The notes: generated by a model not told the origin, from the letters alone. Counted from the stretch's first letter, positions 1-8,762 are shown. The stretch is DNA of 64,000 bases from Pseudomonadota bacterium (GCA_029558905.1 JAKQCX010000030.1:62001-126000), one strand, 5' to 3'. Numbers and translations: made by a program.

Positions 1-107
1 AGGAAACCCAACTTGGGATGGATCGTGCCGCGGGTCTCTGCGACCTTGAGCCTCTCCGCCAGACGTGCCTGGAAATCCCGCAGATTCTCGCGTGCTGTCT
101 CGGCCAC
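1..107 (-). CDS. PilI-like CheW-family protein, N-terminal fragment
   Basis: A reading frame leaves the window on the minus strand directly after the pilH stop codon, with a GTG start 7 bases beyond that stop. The visible residues (MAETARENLRDFQARL and following) form a charged helix. In pilG-pilH-pilI clusters the next gene is pilI, a CheW-type adaptor that couples the twitching-motility chemoreceptor to the ChpA kinase. The identification rests mainly on gene order, because the CheW fold itself lies outside the window. The ribosome binding site is weak and another start is possible. Confidence 0.45.
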   Translation of the reverse strand, partial: MAETARENLRDFQARLAERLKVAETRGTIHPKLGF

Positions 108-114
108 GGCTGGT

Positions 115-480
115 TCAACCCAGGGCCACGATCTTGCCCAGCAACTCGTCCGCCACCACGGGCTTCACCACGTACTCCACGGCACCCTGGCGCATGCCCC
201 AGACCCTGTCCGTTTCCTGGTCCTTGGTGGTGCACATGATGACCGGGATCTTCTGGGTGACGGGGTCACGGGACAGCTGGCGTGTGGCCTGAAAGCCGTT
301 CAACCCCGGCATGACCACGTCCATCAGCACCAGGTCGGGCAGTTCGCTCTTGGCCAGGGCCACGCCCCGTTCACCGTCTTCCGCGGTAATGACCTGGTAG
401 CCGTTCTTGCGCAACAGGTCGGTGAGAAAAAAACGTTCGGTGGGGGAATCGTCCACCACCAGGATTCGCTTCACGGCCAT
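115..480 (-). CDS. pilH: Twitching motility response regulator PilH
   Basis: A 121-residue stand-alone CheY-like receiver. The phosphorylation site is the Asp in LVLMDVVMPGLNGFQ (about residue 53), the acidic pocket is VVDDS near the N-terminus, and the conserved Lys is in VVKPV. The wording around GLNGFQATRQL and TTKDQETDRVWG is typical of PilH. PilH is thought to act with PilG downstream of the ChpA kinase to set the balance of type IV pilus extension and retraction in the cytoplasm. It follows pilG on the minus strand with a 27-base gap and precedes the probable pilI. Confidence 0.9.
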   Translation of the reverse strand: MAVKRILVVDDSPTERFFLTDLLRKNGYQVITAEDGERGVALAKSELPDLVLMDVVMPGLNGFQATRQLSRDPVTQKIPVIMCTTKDQETDRVWGMRQGAVEYVVKPVVADELLGKIVALG

Positions 481-507
481 GTCGATTTCCTTGCTCGTAC
501 GGAGGAG

Positions 508-924
508 TCAGCGGTCTGCCGCGCGGTGACGGCGTACCGCGTCCAGCAGGCCGTCCTTGCTGAAAGGCTTGGTCAGATATTCGTCGGACCCCACCAGGCG
601 TCCACGCGCCCGGTCGAACAGGCCGTCCTTGCTGGACAGCATGATCACCGGCGTATCCCGGAAACGTGGATTCTTCTTGATCAGGGCACAGGTCTGGTAG
701 CCATCCAGGCGGGGCATCATGATGTCCACGAACACGACCTCCGGATGATGATCCGCGATCTTGGCCAGGGCGTCGAAGCCATCTTCCGCCAGGATGACCT
801 CGCAGCCGGCCTGCACGAGGAAGATTTCCGCGCTGCGCCGGATGGTGTTGCTGTCATCGATCACCATCACCTTGGCACCCCTCAGGCTGTTTTCGGCGGT
901 CTGTACGACCATGCCTCCATCCAT
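508..924 (-). CDS. pilG: Twitching motility response regulator PilG
   Basis: A 138-residue receiver-only regulator. It has VMVIDDSNTIRR at the start, the phospho-acceptor Asp in VFVDIMMPRLDGYQTC, and the conserved Lys in YLTKPFSKDGLL; the segment MLSSKDGLFDRARG is highly characteristic of PilG. The start at 924 is preceded by a strong AGGAGA Shine-Dalgarno about 8 bases upstream. Longer upstream extensions of the frame run into the neighbouring rhodanese gene and are unlikely. PilG is the output regulator of the Pil-Chp chemosensory pathway controlling type IV pili. Its ribosome site overlaps the stop of the upstream fusion gene, so the two may be co-transcribed. Confidence 0.92.
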   Translation of the reverse strand: MDGGMVVQTAENSLRGAKVMVIDDSNTIRRSAEIFLVQAGCEVILAEDGFDALAKIADHHPEVVFVDIMMPRLDGYQTCALIKKNPRFRDTPVIMLSSKDGLFDRARGRLVGSDEYLTKPFSKDGLLDAVRRHRAADR

Positions 925-941
925 ATGCGTGTCTCCTTGCA

Positions 942-2129
942 TCAACCGCCCTGCCGCAGGGGGTAGCCCGCGGCCTTCCAGGCCGGCAGGCCCGTGCGGA
1001 ACCAGTACACCTTCTTGAACCCGCGCCGCACCATGTAGTTTGCCGCCTTGTAGCTGTACCAGCACTCGGCGCCGTTGCACTGAAAGATCATGGGGGCACT
1101 CTTGTCCTGGGGCAGTTTACCCAGATCGAAGGTATCCACGGAATCGTCGTAGTCCACTTCCTTGGGGCTGTTCATCCTGTAGGGCACGTTGCGGGCCCCC
1201 GCGATATGGCCCTCCCGGTACTGGGCCTGGGAGCGTACGTCGAACAGCGGTACATTTCGGGCCATGAGCCGCCGGACCTGCTCGGCCGTGACCACGCTGG
1301 CGCCCGGGAGCACCTCAGGCGTGAAAAAGCCGCGTGTGGAGACGAATTCGAAGTCCGTCCGGTCGGCGGGTTCGAACGCGCCGAAGTGACTGCGTTGCAG
1401 GCGTGCCTCCAGCGCCTTGTCCATGCGCGTGAAGGCTGCGCGGATGCGATCTTCGAGACCCGCCTCCAGCTGGTCGTGCACGACCACGCCACCCGTGGGT
1501 ACGGCCGGCAGGGTCCTTATCACGCGCGCGCCCGGGTTGCGACGCAGCAGCTCGTCGACGTCGTTTGACCTGGCGGCCACCAGTTCGGCCTGGCCGATGT
1601 CCAGGGCATAGGTCACCGCGCCGTACTGGTTCATGTGCATCACCTGGCCGAAATGGCGGGAGGGAGACAGGCCCAGGGCATTCATCTCCCCGCGCACCAG
1701 ATAACTCACCAGGGATTCACGATGCGGCAGGGCGATGCGTCTGCCCCGGGCGGTTTCCAGGGAGGATGCGCGCGCACCCTTGGCGGCCACCAGCGCCACC
1801 TGGGTTTCCTCTTCCGTGCGGGCCACGGGGGTATAGCCGTTGCGCATGGCCAGGCCCACGAGTTGGGCAGGCGCCAGCAGAATGGCATAGGTACCGGTGC
1901 GGATGCGCTCACCCACCCGCTCGGCGTTCTGTGTCATGACCAGCTTGACGTTCCGGCCGATGGAGCGGCTGAGGTGCTGGGCCAGGTCATCGAATGCCGA
2001 CTGGGTGGCGACGTGATTGCGGTCCTGGTCATATTCCAGGGTCACATTGAACAGCAGGTCGCCACCGGCATGGGCCATGGCGGGCAGGCATGTCCAGGCT
2101 GTCAGAAGCATGAGCGCGACGGACCGCAT
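942..2129 (-). CDS. Periplasmic PhnD-like binding domain fused to rhodanese
   Basis: A 395-residue exported protein. A signal peptide (MRSVALMLLTAWTCLPAMAHA) is followed by a PhnD/SsuA-type solute-binding fold over about residues 25-265 (LLFNVTLEYDQ, GTYAILLAPAQLVGLA, GRRIALPHRESLVSYL). A rhodanese domain occupies about residues 290-395 (PLFDVRSQAQYREGHIAGA) with active-site loop CNGAECWYS. The start was chosen at 2129 behind a run of GGAGG repeats; the longer frame upstream has no signal peptide. The family suggests binding of a small anion combined with sulfane-sulfur transfer in the periplasm, but the ligand is unknown. It reads into pilG. The second cysteine in the active-site loop is unusual for a rhodanese. 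Confidence 0.8.
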   Translation of the reverse strand: MRSVALMLLTAWTCLPAMAHAGGDLLFNVTLEYDQDRNHVATQSAFDDLAQHLSRSIGRNVKLVMTQNAERVGERIRTGTYAILLAPAQLVGLAMRNGYTPVARTEEETQVALVAAKGARASSLETARGRRIALPHRESLVSYLVRGEMNALGLSPSRHFGQVMHMNQYGAVTYALDIGQAELVAARSNDVDELLRRNPGARVIRTLPAVPTGGVVVHDQLEAGLEDRIRAAFTRMDKALEARLQRSHFGAFEPADRTDFEFVSTRGFFTPEVLPGASVVTAEQVRRLMARNVPLFDVRSQAQYREGHIAGARNVPYRMNSPKEVDYDDSVDTFDLGKLPQDKSAPMIFQCNGAECWYSYKAANYMVRRGFKKVYWFRTGLPAWKAAGYPLRQGG

Positions 2130-2386
2130 TCCTCCTCCTCCTCTGTAAATCCCGTGCAAGGCCGCACGGAGGTATCGGCATGTCGCCGGACATTCTTGAA
2201 TGCCCGGTCCTTGGCGGGGACGCCATGCAGGCACGCGGGCCGTGCACGCGTGCCCGTGATTCGGCATGGACGACCCACAGACCTGGGCCGGGCGCACTTG
2301 TGTAATAGAATGCCCGCCAGCTTGCATCGCAAGCCGCCGTGTGCCCCGCGCCCTGCCCTTCATCCCACATCCCTGCACTCTGTTAC
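2130..2386. other. Divergent intergenic region, rhodanese fusion / thiD
   Basis: About 257 bases separate the two divergent genes. It must hold promoters for both directions. I found no TPP riboswitch signature ahead of thiD and no clear repeat or operator. A polypurine GGAGG run on the minus strand next to 2130 is the ribosome site of the fusion gene. Confidence 0.5.
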
Positions 2387-3247
2387 ATGTCTGCCCCGGA
2401 CGCATCCACACCTTCGATCCCCGCCGTGTTGACCTTTGCCGGCACGGACCCCACCGGGGGAGCGGGCCTGCAGGCGGACATCCTCGCACTGGCCAGCCTG
2501 GGCTGTCATCCATTGTCCGTAGTCACTGCCGTGACGGTGCAGGACAGCGTGGGGGTGGTGGATTATCTGCCCATGGATGCGGAATGGATCGCCGATCAGG
2601 CCAGGGCGGTGCTGGAGGACATTCCCGTGGCGGCCATCAAGCTGGGCATGCTGGGCAGTGTCGAGGCCGTGGCGGCCATCGCCGAAGTGGTGTCGGACTA
2701 TCCGGACATTCCCCTGGTGCTGGACCCGGTGATGACCTCGGGCCGGGGGGATGCCCTGGCCAGCGAGGACCTGCTGGCGGCCATGCGGGGCCTGCTCCTG
2801 CCGCAGACCACCATCATCACCCCCAACAGCCTGGAGGCCAGACGTCTGGCCGAGAACCAGAAGGATGAGGAAGACGACCTGGAGACGGAAGAGCCGGAGG
2901 CGAGCCTGGGCCTGCAGGATTGTGCCCGTCAGCTCATCGGCCTGGGCAGCGCCTATGTGCTCATCACCGGCGCCCATGAGCAGGGCAACCAGGTGATCAA
3001 CACCCTCTACAACGTCCGCGGCGTGGTGCATCGCCTGCACTGGGAACGCCTGCCGGGCTCCTACCACGGCTCCGGCTGCACACTGGCTTCCGCTCTGGCG
3101 GCTTGCCTGGCCCGGGGTCGGGATGTGGCCGAGGCCGCCCGCGAGGCCCAGGACTATACCTACCAGACCCTGCGGGCTGCCTTCCGCCCGGGCATGGGGC
3201 AGTTCATTCCGGATCGGTTGTTCTGGGCACGGGAGAGCGATGACTGA
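2387..3247 (+). CDS. thiD: Hydroxymethylpyrimidine (phosphate) kinase
   Basis: A 286-residue ribokinase-fold enzyme that phosphorylates HMP and HMP-phosphate to HMP-diphosphate for thiamine synthesis. Visible signatures are FAGTDPTGGAGLQADIL (substrate side), VLDPVMTSGRGDAL in the middle, and SYHGSGCTLASALAAC with the anion hole and catalytic Cys/Gly region near the C-terminus. An acidic insertion (NQKDEEDDLETEEPE) around residue 155 is longer than usual. The first ATG of the frame lies 48 bases upstream; the start at 2387 gives the normal N-terminus. The stop overlaps thiE by 8 bases, indicating translational coupling. Confidence 0.9.
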   Translation: MSAPDASTPSIPAVLTFAGTDPTGGAGLQADILALASLGCHPLSVVTAVTVQDSVGVVDYLPMDAEWIADQARAVLEDIPVAAIKLGMLGSVEAVAAIAEVVSDYPDIPLVLDPVMTSGRGDALASEDLLAAMRGLLLPQTTIITPNSLEARRLAENQKDEEDDLETEEPEASLGLQDCARQLIGLGSAYVLITGAHEQGNQVINTLYNVRGVVHRLHWERLPGSYHGSGCTLASALAACLARGRDVAEAAREAQDYTYQTLRAAFRPGMGQFIPDRLFWARESDD

Positions 3248-3884
3248 GCCGTTGCCCGCAGCCTTGCGCGGACTGTACGCCATCACGCCGGACTGGCACG
3301 ACACCCGCCGTCTGTTGACGGTCACCTCGGCCATCCTGGCCGCGGGCTGCCGCCTCCTGCAATACCGCAGCAAGACCGGCACGGACCGCCACCGTCAGGA
3401 ACAGGCTGTGGCCCTGCGCGGGCTCACGCGCGAGTACGGCGCCCTGCTGCTTGTCAATGATGAACTGGACCTGGCCTTGTTTTGCGAGGCGGACGGGGTG
3501 CATCTCGGGCATGGAGACGGCGATCTGGCCCATGCCCGCGCGCGTCTGGGCACGGGCAGGATACTGGGTGCTTCCTGCTATCAGGACCTGGAACTGGCGT
3601 GCAAGGCGGCCCGGGCCGGGGCGGACTATCTGGCCTTCGGCAGCTTCCATGCCTCGCCCAGCAAGCCAAGGGCCCGGCGCGCCGGGCTGGATCTTCTGGC
3701 CGCGAGCAGGGCGGCGGGGCGGCCGCTGTGCGCCATCGGTGGCATCACCCCGGACAACGCCCCACCCCTGATCCAGGCTGGGGCGGACATGGTGGCGGTC
3801 ATATCCGCCCTGTACCACGCGGCCGATCCCGGCGCCGCCACCCGGCGATTCATCCGACATTTCACACAAGAGGACCACCCATGA
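3240..3884 (+). CDS. thiE: Thiamine-phosphate synthase
   Basis: A 214-residue TIM-barrel enzyme that couples HMP-diphosphate to the thiazole phosphate to give thiamine phosphate. It begins [14 protein letters not shown], has the diphosphate-binding [28 protein letters not shown], and the glycine-rich phosphate loops [11 protein letters not shown] and [26 protein letters not shown]. The start at 3240 overlaps the thiD stop, and the stop overlaps the hemL start (ATGA). The three genes therefore form one tightly coupled unit joining thiamine and tetrapyrrole synthesis. Confidence 0.92.
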   Translation: MTEPLPAALRGLYAITPDWHDTRRLLTVTSAILAAGCRLLQYRSKTGTDRHRQEQAVALRGLTREYGALLLVNDELDLALFCEADGVHLGHGDGDLAHARARLGTGRILGASCYQDLELACKAARAGADYLAFGSFHASPSKPRARRAGLDLLAASRAAGRPLCAIGGITPDNAPPLIQAGADMVAVISALYHAADPGAATRRFIRHFTQEDHP

Positions 3885-5167
3885 CCTCCCGCAACGACCA
3901 GCTCTTCGCCCAATCCCTGCAGCGCATCCCCGGTGGCGTGAACTCCCCCGTGCGCGCCTTCCGCTCCGTGGGCGGCACGCCCCGCTTCTTCACCAAAGGG
4001 CTCGGGGCAAGGGTATGGGACGCGGACGGCAAGGCCTACATCGACTATGTGGGTTCCTGGGGCCCCATGATCCTGGGCCACGCGGACCCGGACGTGATCC
4101 GCGCCGTGCAGGATGCCGCCGCCAACGGCCTGTCCTTCGGCGCCCCCACGGAGATGGAACTGGTGATGGCGGAAAAGATCGCCTCCATCCTGCCCAGCGT
4201 AGAGAAGGTCCGCCTGGTCTCCTCCGGTACCGAGGCCACCATGAGTGCCATCCGCCTGGCCAGGGGCCATACCGGCCGGGACCTGCTCATCAAGTTCGAG
4301 GGCTGTTATCATGGCCATGCCGACAGCCTGCTGGTGAAGGCCGGTTCCGGTGCCCTGACCTTCGGATCCCCCAGTTCCGCCGGTGTACCCGCCGACACCT
4401 CCAGACACACTCTGGTGCTGGATTACAACGACACCGGGCAGGTGAACCGGGTCTTTGCCGAAAAGGGTGGCGAGATCGCCTGTGTCATCGTCGAGGCCGT
4501 GGCCGGCAACATGAACCTCGTCAAGCCCGAGCCTGGTTTCCTGGAGGCCCTGCGGGAGAATTGCAGCCGATATGGCGCCGTGCTCATCTTCGATGAAGTG
4601 ATGACCGGTTTCCGCGTGGGCCCCACCGGGGTGCAGGGGTTGTACGGCATCCGCCCGGACCTCACCACCCTGGGCAAGGTCATCGGCGGTGGCCTGCCCG
4701 TGGGGGCCTTCGGTGGGCGCGCGCAGATCATGGACAAGCTGGCCCCCCTGGGTCCCGTGTATCAGGCCGGCACCCTGTCCGGCAACCCAGTGGCCGTGGC
4801 CGCGGGCCTGAAGACCCTGGAAAAGATCGGCGCCCCCGGTTTTTTCGAGGCCCTGAGCCGGCAGACCCGGCGTCTGGTGGATGGCTTCAACGCCGCCGCC
4901 CGGGATGCCGGCATCCTGGCCTGTGCCGACAGTGTGGGCGGTATGTTCGGCATCTACTTCAGCGCCAGGCCGCCCACCTCCTACGCCGAGGTCATGGCGA
5001 GCGACAGGGAGGCCTTCAGCCGCTTCTACCATCTCATGCTGCACGAGGGCGTGTATCTGGCGCCTTCTGCCTTCGAGGCGGGTTTCGTTTCCGCCGCGCA
5101 CACGGATGCGGACATCGACGCCAGCGTGGCGGCCGCCGCCCGGTGCCTGGCCAAACTGACGGGCTGA
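3881..5167 (+). CDS. hemL: Glutamate-1-semialdehyde 2,1-aminomutase
   Basis: A 428-residue PLP-dependent class III aminotransferase that makes 5-aminolevulinate from glutamate-1-semialdehyde in the C5 tetrapyrrole pathway. It opens with the family signature [20 protein letters not shown] and contains [27 protein letters not shown] and the PLP lysine in [15 protein letters not shown]. Length is normal for the family. It is coupled to thiE through an ATGA overlap and is followed after 43 bases by dsrS on the same strand. Confidence 0.95.
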   Translation: MTSRNDQLFAQSLQRIPGGVNSPVRAFRSVGGTPRFFTKGLGARVWDADGKAYIDYVGSWGPMILGHADPDVIRAVQDAAANGLSFGAPTEMELVMAEKIASILPSVEKVRLVSSGTEATMSAIRLARGHTGRDLLIKFEGCYHGHADSLLVKAGSGALTFGSPSSAGVPADTSRHTLVLDYNDTGQVNRVFAEKGGEIACVIVEAVAGNMNLVKPEPGFLEALRENCSRYGAVLIFDEVMTGFRVGPTGVQGLYGIRPDLTTLGKVIGGGLPVGAFGGRAQIMDKLAPLGPVYQAGTLSGNPVAVAAGLKTLEKIGAPGFFEALSRQTRRLVDGFNAAARDAGILACADSVGGMFGIYFSARPPTSYAEVMASDREAFSRFYHLMLHEGVYLAPSAFEAGFVSAAHTDADIDASVAAAARCLAKLTG

Positions 5168-5210
5168 AACCCATCCCCCGACGGGAGAGCAGGTAATCCA
5201 CCACGCGACG

Positions 5211-6320
5211 ATGATGACCGACGAACTTGCCCCGGAAGACCAGCTCCGGCTTCAGGTCCTGCTGGCCCAGGACGTCAAGGCGGTACGCCTGGACGAAGGC
5301 AGCATGACCCTGCACGCCCTCACCCCTGGCGGCGAGGCCAGTATTGCCCTGGTGCCCAACTGTCGTGCGGACCGCTACGCCCGCCTGGTGCGTGAGCAGC
5401 TCTCCGGCCATGCCCTGGGCTCTCCCGGTGGTTATCCGGTGTTCCTTTCGCGCTGGACTCGGCATGGGCAGGTGGAGGGCCTCAACCTGGGCAAGCTGCT
5501 GCTCACGGGCGAACCCGAAGCCGTGGTGGCCGTGGTGCACTCCCCCGCCCTGACCGATGAGTTGGCGGAATATGCCTGGTGGGCCCAGCCCAGCATCGAG
5601 AACGCCCGGCTCATGCTCTGTCGCGAGTCCGTGGCGCGCGGACGCATGGGGCCCGTCCTGGCTGCGTTCCTGGCCGAGCACCTGCCCTTTCTTCAGGATG
5701 ACCATCTGGGCATCATGGACACGGTGGCCGTGCTCATCTATTCCGGCGCCCTTGGGCCCGCGCAGCTGGAGACGGTCTGGAACCGGGGCAGGCACAGCAA
5801 CAGCTACTACGTGGCCTTTCTGGAAATGGCGGCCCTGGATACGCCCCATCCGCTGCCCTGCTTGCGCACCGTCCATCCCGATCTGGCGGTCACCCAGGCG
5901 GCCCTGGGTGACCCTCCGAGGCCGGGCGACCTGGCTGCGCGCGCCCTGCTCAAGGCCTTTTCCGCCGAGGGGCAAGCCTTTCTGGCCGCCGCGGCCGACA
6001 TCCTGGCGCGGCCCGAGACCCAGGAAGTGGTCAGCCGCACCCTCAATGCCATCGGCCGTTACTTTGGTTCGGGTGGCAAGGCCGCAGACACGGCGGGCGT
6101 GCCGGACGACGCCGCCCTGCGGCATCGTCTGGACGCCGCAGGACATCTGGCCATGGCGAGCGACGCCTCCCTGCAGGCCATCTTCATCCGTTCCACCGCC
6201 ATCGGTTCCCTCATGCGCCGCAAGATCGAACCCGTCGTCACGCCCCTGGTGGCGGATATCCAGCGGCTCCTGGCGGAAAACAGGACGGGCGCCTCCAGGC
6301 GCCCGTCCAAGCCACGCTGA
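5211..6320 (+). CDS. dsrS: DsrS-like sulfur-oxidation-associated protein
   Basis: A 369-residue soluble protein without signal peptide or obvious catalytic motif. Segments such as LRLQVLLAQDVKAVRLDE, GSPGGYPVFLSRWTRHGQ, ALTDELAEYAWWAQPS and ENARLMLCRESVARG match my recollection of DsrS proteins, which sit at the end of dsr operons in purple sulfur bacteria and are of unknown function. Here it stands alone behind hemL, not beside other dsr genes. Two adjacent ATG codons could start it; a GGGAGAGCAGG element lies upstream. The 3' end of the reading frame encodes a perfect 11-base-pair stem. The assignment comes from memory of the family, not a search. Confidence 0.65.
   Translation: MMTDELAPEDQLRLQVLLAQDVKAVRLDEGSMTLHALTPGGEASIALVPNCRADRYARLVREQLSGHALGSPGGYPVFLSRWTRHGQVEGLNLGKLLLTGEPEAVVAVVHSPALTDELAEYAWWAQPSIENARLMLCRESVARGRMGPVLAAFLAEHLPFLQDDHLGIMDTVAVLIYSGALGPAQLETVWNRGRHSNSYYVAFLEMAALDTPHPLPCLRTVHPDLAVTQAALGDPPRPGDLAARALLKAFSAEGQAFLAAAADILARPETQEVVSRTLNAIGRYFGSGGKAADTAGVPDDAALRHRLDAAGHLAMASDASLQAIFIRSTAIGSLMRRKIEPVVTPLVADIQRLLAENRTGASRRPSKPR
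6283..6308 (+). terminator. Perfect 11-bp stem-loop at the dsrS 3' end
   Basis: GGACGGGCGCC pairs perfectly with GGCGCCCGTCC across a TCCA loop, inside the last codons of dsrS. A second inverted repeat (CCCCGCG at 6323-6329, CGCGGGG at 6341-6347) follows in the convergent gap and the end of the opposing gene. No U-run follows the first stem, so it may protect the 3' end or aid termination rather than act as a classical terminator. Confidence 0.45.
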
Positions 6321-6331
6321 GGCCCCGCGCG

Positions 6332-7264
6332 CTATCTGTTCGCGGGGGGTGTCGTGGTGTCCACGGGTTTCAGGAACTTCTGCATGAACGCGGCCGGGTC
6401 GAACAGCGCCGGACCCGCGCCCTCGCCGGTCTCCGGTTTGGGCGCGGCGGCTTCCGGCGTGGCGGGCTTGGCCGCGGGCTGCGTCCATGGCGTGGACTGG
6501 GGTGCGGCGGGGGCCGCCGGTGCCGTGGGGGTCAGGCCGGGCAGCATGCCGGTGGGTGGAAGCGGCCCGGGCAGGTAAGGCGTCTGGGTGGCCGGAGCGC
6601 CTGCCCCGGGCCATTGCCCCGGGACAGGCGTGGGCATGTTCTGGAAGGGCAGCATCGGCGCCGGGTATTGCGTCGAGGCCTGAGGTGGGGTCCAGGGTGG
6701 CGCCAGCACGGGGGCGGGCGCGGCCGCGGGGGGCAGGGGTACCGGCCCGGGCATTGGGCCGCCACTGGATGCGGGGGCTCCCGGGAACGGCAGGGCCGGG
6801 TTTTGCGCAGGCGCAGCGAAGGGCAGGGGCAGGGTGCCCTGGGCGGGCGACAGGGGCAGGGTGGGCATGGAGGGCGAGAAGCCCGGCGGCGCGATGGGAT
6901 TCGGATACGAGGGGCGCAGGTAGGGGTTGCCACCGTAGGGCACGCCACCGTATTGCATGTATTGGCCATAGGGCAAGACGTTGGGCGGGAGCTGCATGCC
7001 CGGGTAGCCGAACTGTCCCATGCCCATGGGATTGAGAAGGGTGGGGGCCAGTGAAGTGACGACCGGCGCGGCCAGCATGCCCAGGGAACCCAATGCGCTC
7101 AGGGTGTTCAGGCCGTTGAGGCCACCGGCCAGGCCGCCATACGGGTTGCCCAGTCCCAGCGCGGGCAGGGCCGCCGGGTTCAGCAGCTGCAAGGGGTTGG
7201 GCAGGGCTTGCGCGGCCGCCTGGGTGGTGAAGGCGACGAGCAGGAGTGGCGAAATTCGCTGCAT
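6332..7264 (-). CDS. Secreted Pro/Gly/Leu-rich low-complexity protein
   Basis: A 310-residue protein with an N-terminal signal peptide (MQRISPLLLVAFTTQAAAQA) followed by low-complexity sequence rich in Pro, Gly, Ala, Leu and, in the middle, Tyr (QYMQYGGVPYGGNPYLRPSY). The C-terminal third is Pro/Ala-rich with short TP and AP repeats and ends LKPVDTTTPPANR. I do not recognise a named family. It is the last gene of a minus-strand set with an exported rhodanese and a DUF302 protein. A structural envelope role, possibly around stored sulfur, is speculation based on context and composition. The codon pattern is like its neighbours, so it is likely a real gene. Confidence 0.6.
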   Translation of the reverse strand: MQRISPLLLVAFTTQAAAQALPNPLQLLNPAALPALGLGNPYGGLAGGLNGLNTLSALGSLGMLAAPVVTSLAPTLLNPMGMGQFGYPGMQLPPNVLPYGQYMQYGGVPYGGNPYLRPSYPNPIAPPGFSPSMPTLPLSPAQGTLPLPFAAPAQNPALPFPGAPASSGGPMPGPVPLPPAAAPAPVLAPPWTPPQASTQYPAPMLPFQNMPTPVPGQWPGAGAPATQTPYLPGPLPPTGMLPGLTPTAPAAPAAPQSTPWTQPAAKPATPEAAAPKPETGEGAGPALFDPAAFMQKFLKPVDTTTPPANR

Positions 7265-7339
7265 GGAACTCTCCTTGGGGGCAGGAACCGGCCCGCGTGC
7301 GGGCCGGCCGGTGGGCGTGCGTGGAAGGGCTTGTGGTTC

Positions 7340-8050
7340 CTACAGATCACCCGCTGCCGCGGCGCGCATGATTTCGTCCATCTTGTCGCGGATATCGACC
7401 GCATACTTCAACAGCTCCGAGGGGGCACCCATCTTGCCGGATATGGAATCCAGCCAGGCGGTGTTCCAGTCCAGGGTCAGCACCCAGAGCTTCTTGTGCG
7501 CGTCTTCCATGATGGCGATGCGGCAGGGCAGGAAGACGATGGACTCGGGGGCGTATTTGAGCACCTCGCGCCCGGCGGCGATGTCGCAGTAGTGGAATAC
7601 CTCCATGCGTGGCGCCTCCTTGTCCCCCAGCACGGCCTGGATGTCCTTCCACATGGGCGAGTGGCCCACCTGCTTGAAGTTGAGCTGGTTGGCGCGCAGT
7701 TCCATGGACTGCACCACGTCGTCGAAGGTCAGGCCTTCCTTGACCGGGTACTTGACGGCCATGAGGTTCATGACGTCCTTCACGTCCATGCGCGTGATCA
7801 GGTTCATCATGGGCATCATCTGCTTCATCAGCTTTTCTTTTTCTTCCGGCGGGATGATGCGGGACATCTCATAGGGCAGGGTGCCGCGGCCGCCCGGACT
7901 GATGGGCAGGGCGATGGGGCCGGCGGAAATGGGCACATTCTGCAGATAGGGGTTGCCGGACTGCTGGGCCTGGAGCGTGCCGGATAGGGGCAGCACGAGG
8001 CTGAGGCTCAGGACGGACAGCAAGGAACGCTTGGCAGGGGAACGGTTCAT
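7340..8050 (-). CDS. Exported DUF302 protein
   Basis: A 236-residue protein with a signal peptide (LLSVLSLSLVLPLSGTLQAQ) and a C-terminal DUF302 domain over about residues 120-225, recognised from VFHYCDIAAGREVL and SIVFLPCRIAIMED. The region before it is rich in Met (KQMMPMMNLITRMDV). The two cysteines in YCD and PCR are the conserved positions of this group. DUF302 proteins have no established biochemical role, though many occur in sulfur oxidisers. A GGAAGAGA ribosome site precedes the start. It lies 55 bases after the rhodanese gene and 75 before the Pro-rich gene, all in one direction. Confidence 0.75.
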   Translation of the reverse strand: MNRSPAKRSLLSVLSLSLVLPLSGTLQAQQSGNPYLQNVPISAGPIALPISPGGRGTLPYEMSRIIPPEEKEKLMKQMMPMMNLITRMDVKDVMNLMAVKYPVKEGLTFDDVVQSMELRANQLNFKQVGHSPMWKDIQAVLGDKEAPRMEVFHYCDIAAGREVLKYAPESIVFLPCRIAIMEDAHKKLWVLTLDWNTAWLDSISGKMGAPSELLKYAVDIRDKMDEIMRAAAAGDL

Positions 8051-8105
8051 GTCTCTTCCTTTCGTTTGTTGAGGCCTGCTCGGTAGGTTTGCTCGGCGAT
8101 GAAAC

Positions 8106-8762
8106 TCAGTCGGGCGCCACGGTGGTCAAACCGAGACCCTTCCAGTCCTGCATGCCGCCACGGTACCACTTGAGCTTGTGGGCCGGGTAGCCCATGGACA
8201 GCAGTTGCTTGATGTTGGTGGGAGACTGCCCGCACCAGGACCCGTTGCAGTACAGCACCAGGGTCCGGGCGTTCTCGAAGTTCCACACGTTGCCCACGCG
8301 GGCGGCGCCAAAGCGGAGCACCAGGGTGTCGGCAATCCTTTCCGGGTCGGTATGCGCGGGGTGCAACTCCTGCCAGGGGATGGACACGGCACCTGGGATG
8401 ATGCCCGAGCGCCGTGGCCAGTCCCCATCCCGGGAGTCAACGAGCGTGATACTACCGCCCCGGCTCGCCTGTTGCAGATAGTCCAGAACTTCCAGTTCGG
8501 CGATGGTCTCCACACCGGGAGCCAGGTGCATGGGCTGGATGCAGAAAGGTGGACAGGGGCGCGAGGTGAGGGCGTAGTCCGGGTCGATCATGTTGAACGT
8601 ATCCGGATTGCGCTCGATGCGCACCGGTCTGCCCTGGTGCAGGACCTGCACCGACTGGATGGTGGCCGTGATACCCACCTCCTCCTCGGCGGGAGCGGGT
8701 CCTGTCCAGGCCAGGCAGGCCATGGCAAGAATCAGGGCCCGTCTTCGCGCATGCAACCACAT
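8106..8762 (-). CDS. Exported rhodanese-domain protein
   Basis: A 218-residue protein with a signal peptide ending about PAPAEE, an N-terminal segment containing RPCPPFCIQPMHLAPG, and a rhodanese domain (TLVDSRDGDWPRRSGIIPGA, then active-site loop CNGSWCGQS). The expected reaction is sulfane-sulfur transfer in the periplasm via the first loop cysteine. The second loop cysteine and the CPPFC pair could form disulfides. The start at 8762 is preceded by GGTGAGGAGAG at good spacing, making it better than the ATG five codons upstream. It heads the rhodanese, DUF302, Pro-rich gene set. Confidence 0.82.
   Translation of the reverse strand: MWLHARRRALILAMACLAWTGPAPAEEEVGITATIQSVQVLHQGRPVRIERNPDTFNMIDPDYALTSRPCPPFCIQPMHLAPGVETIAELEVLDYLQQASRGGSITLVDSRDGDWPRRSGIIPGAVSIPWQELHPAHTDPERIADTLVLRFGAARVGNVWNFENARTLVLYCNGSWCGQSPTNIKQLLSMGYPAHKLKWYRGGMQDWKGLGLTTVAPD

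Noticed and set aside
13-966. Long open frame on the plus strand over pilH and pilG
   Set aside because: It is antisense to two clearly recognisable receiver genes; high GC content keeps the opposite frame open.
3626-5101. 491-codon minus-strand frame over hemL
   Set aside because: Antisense shadow of a well-conserved aminomutase gene.
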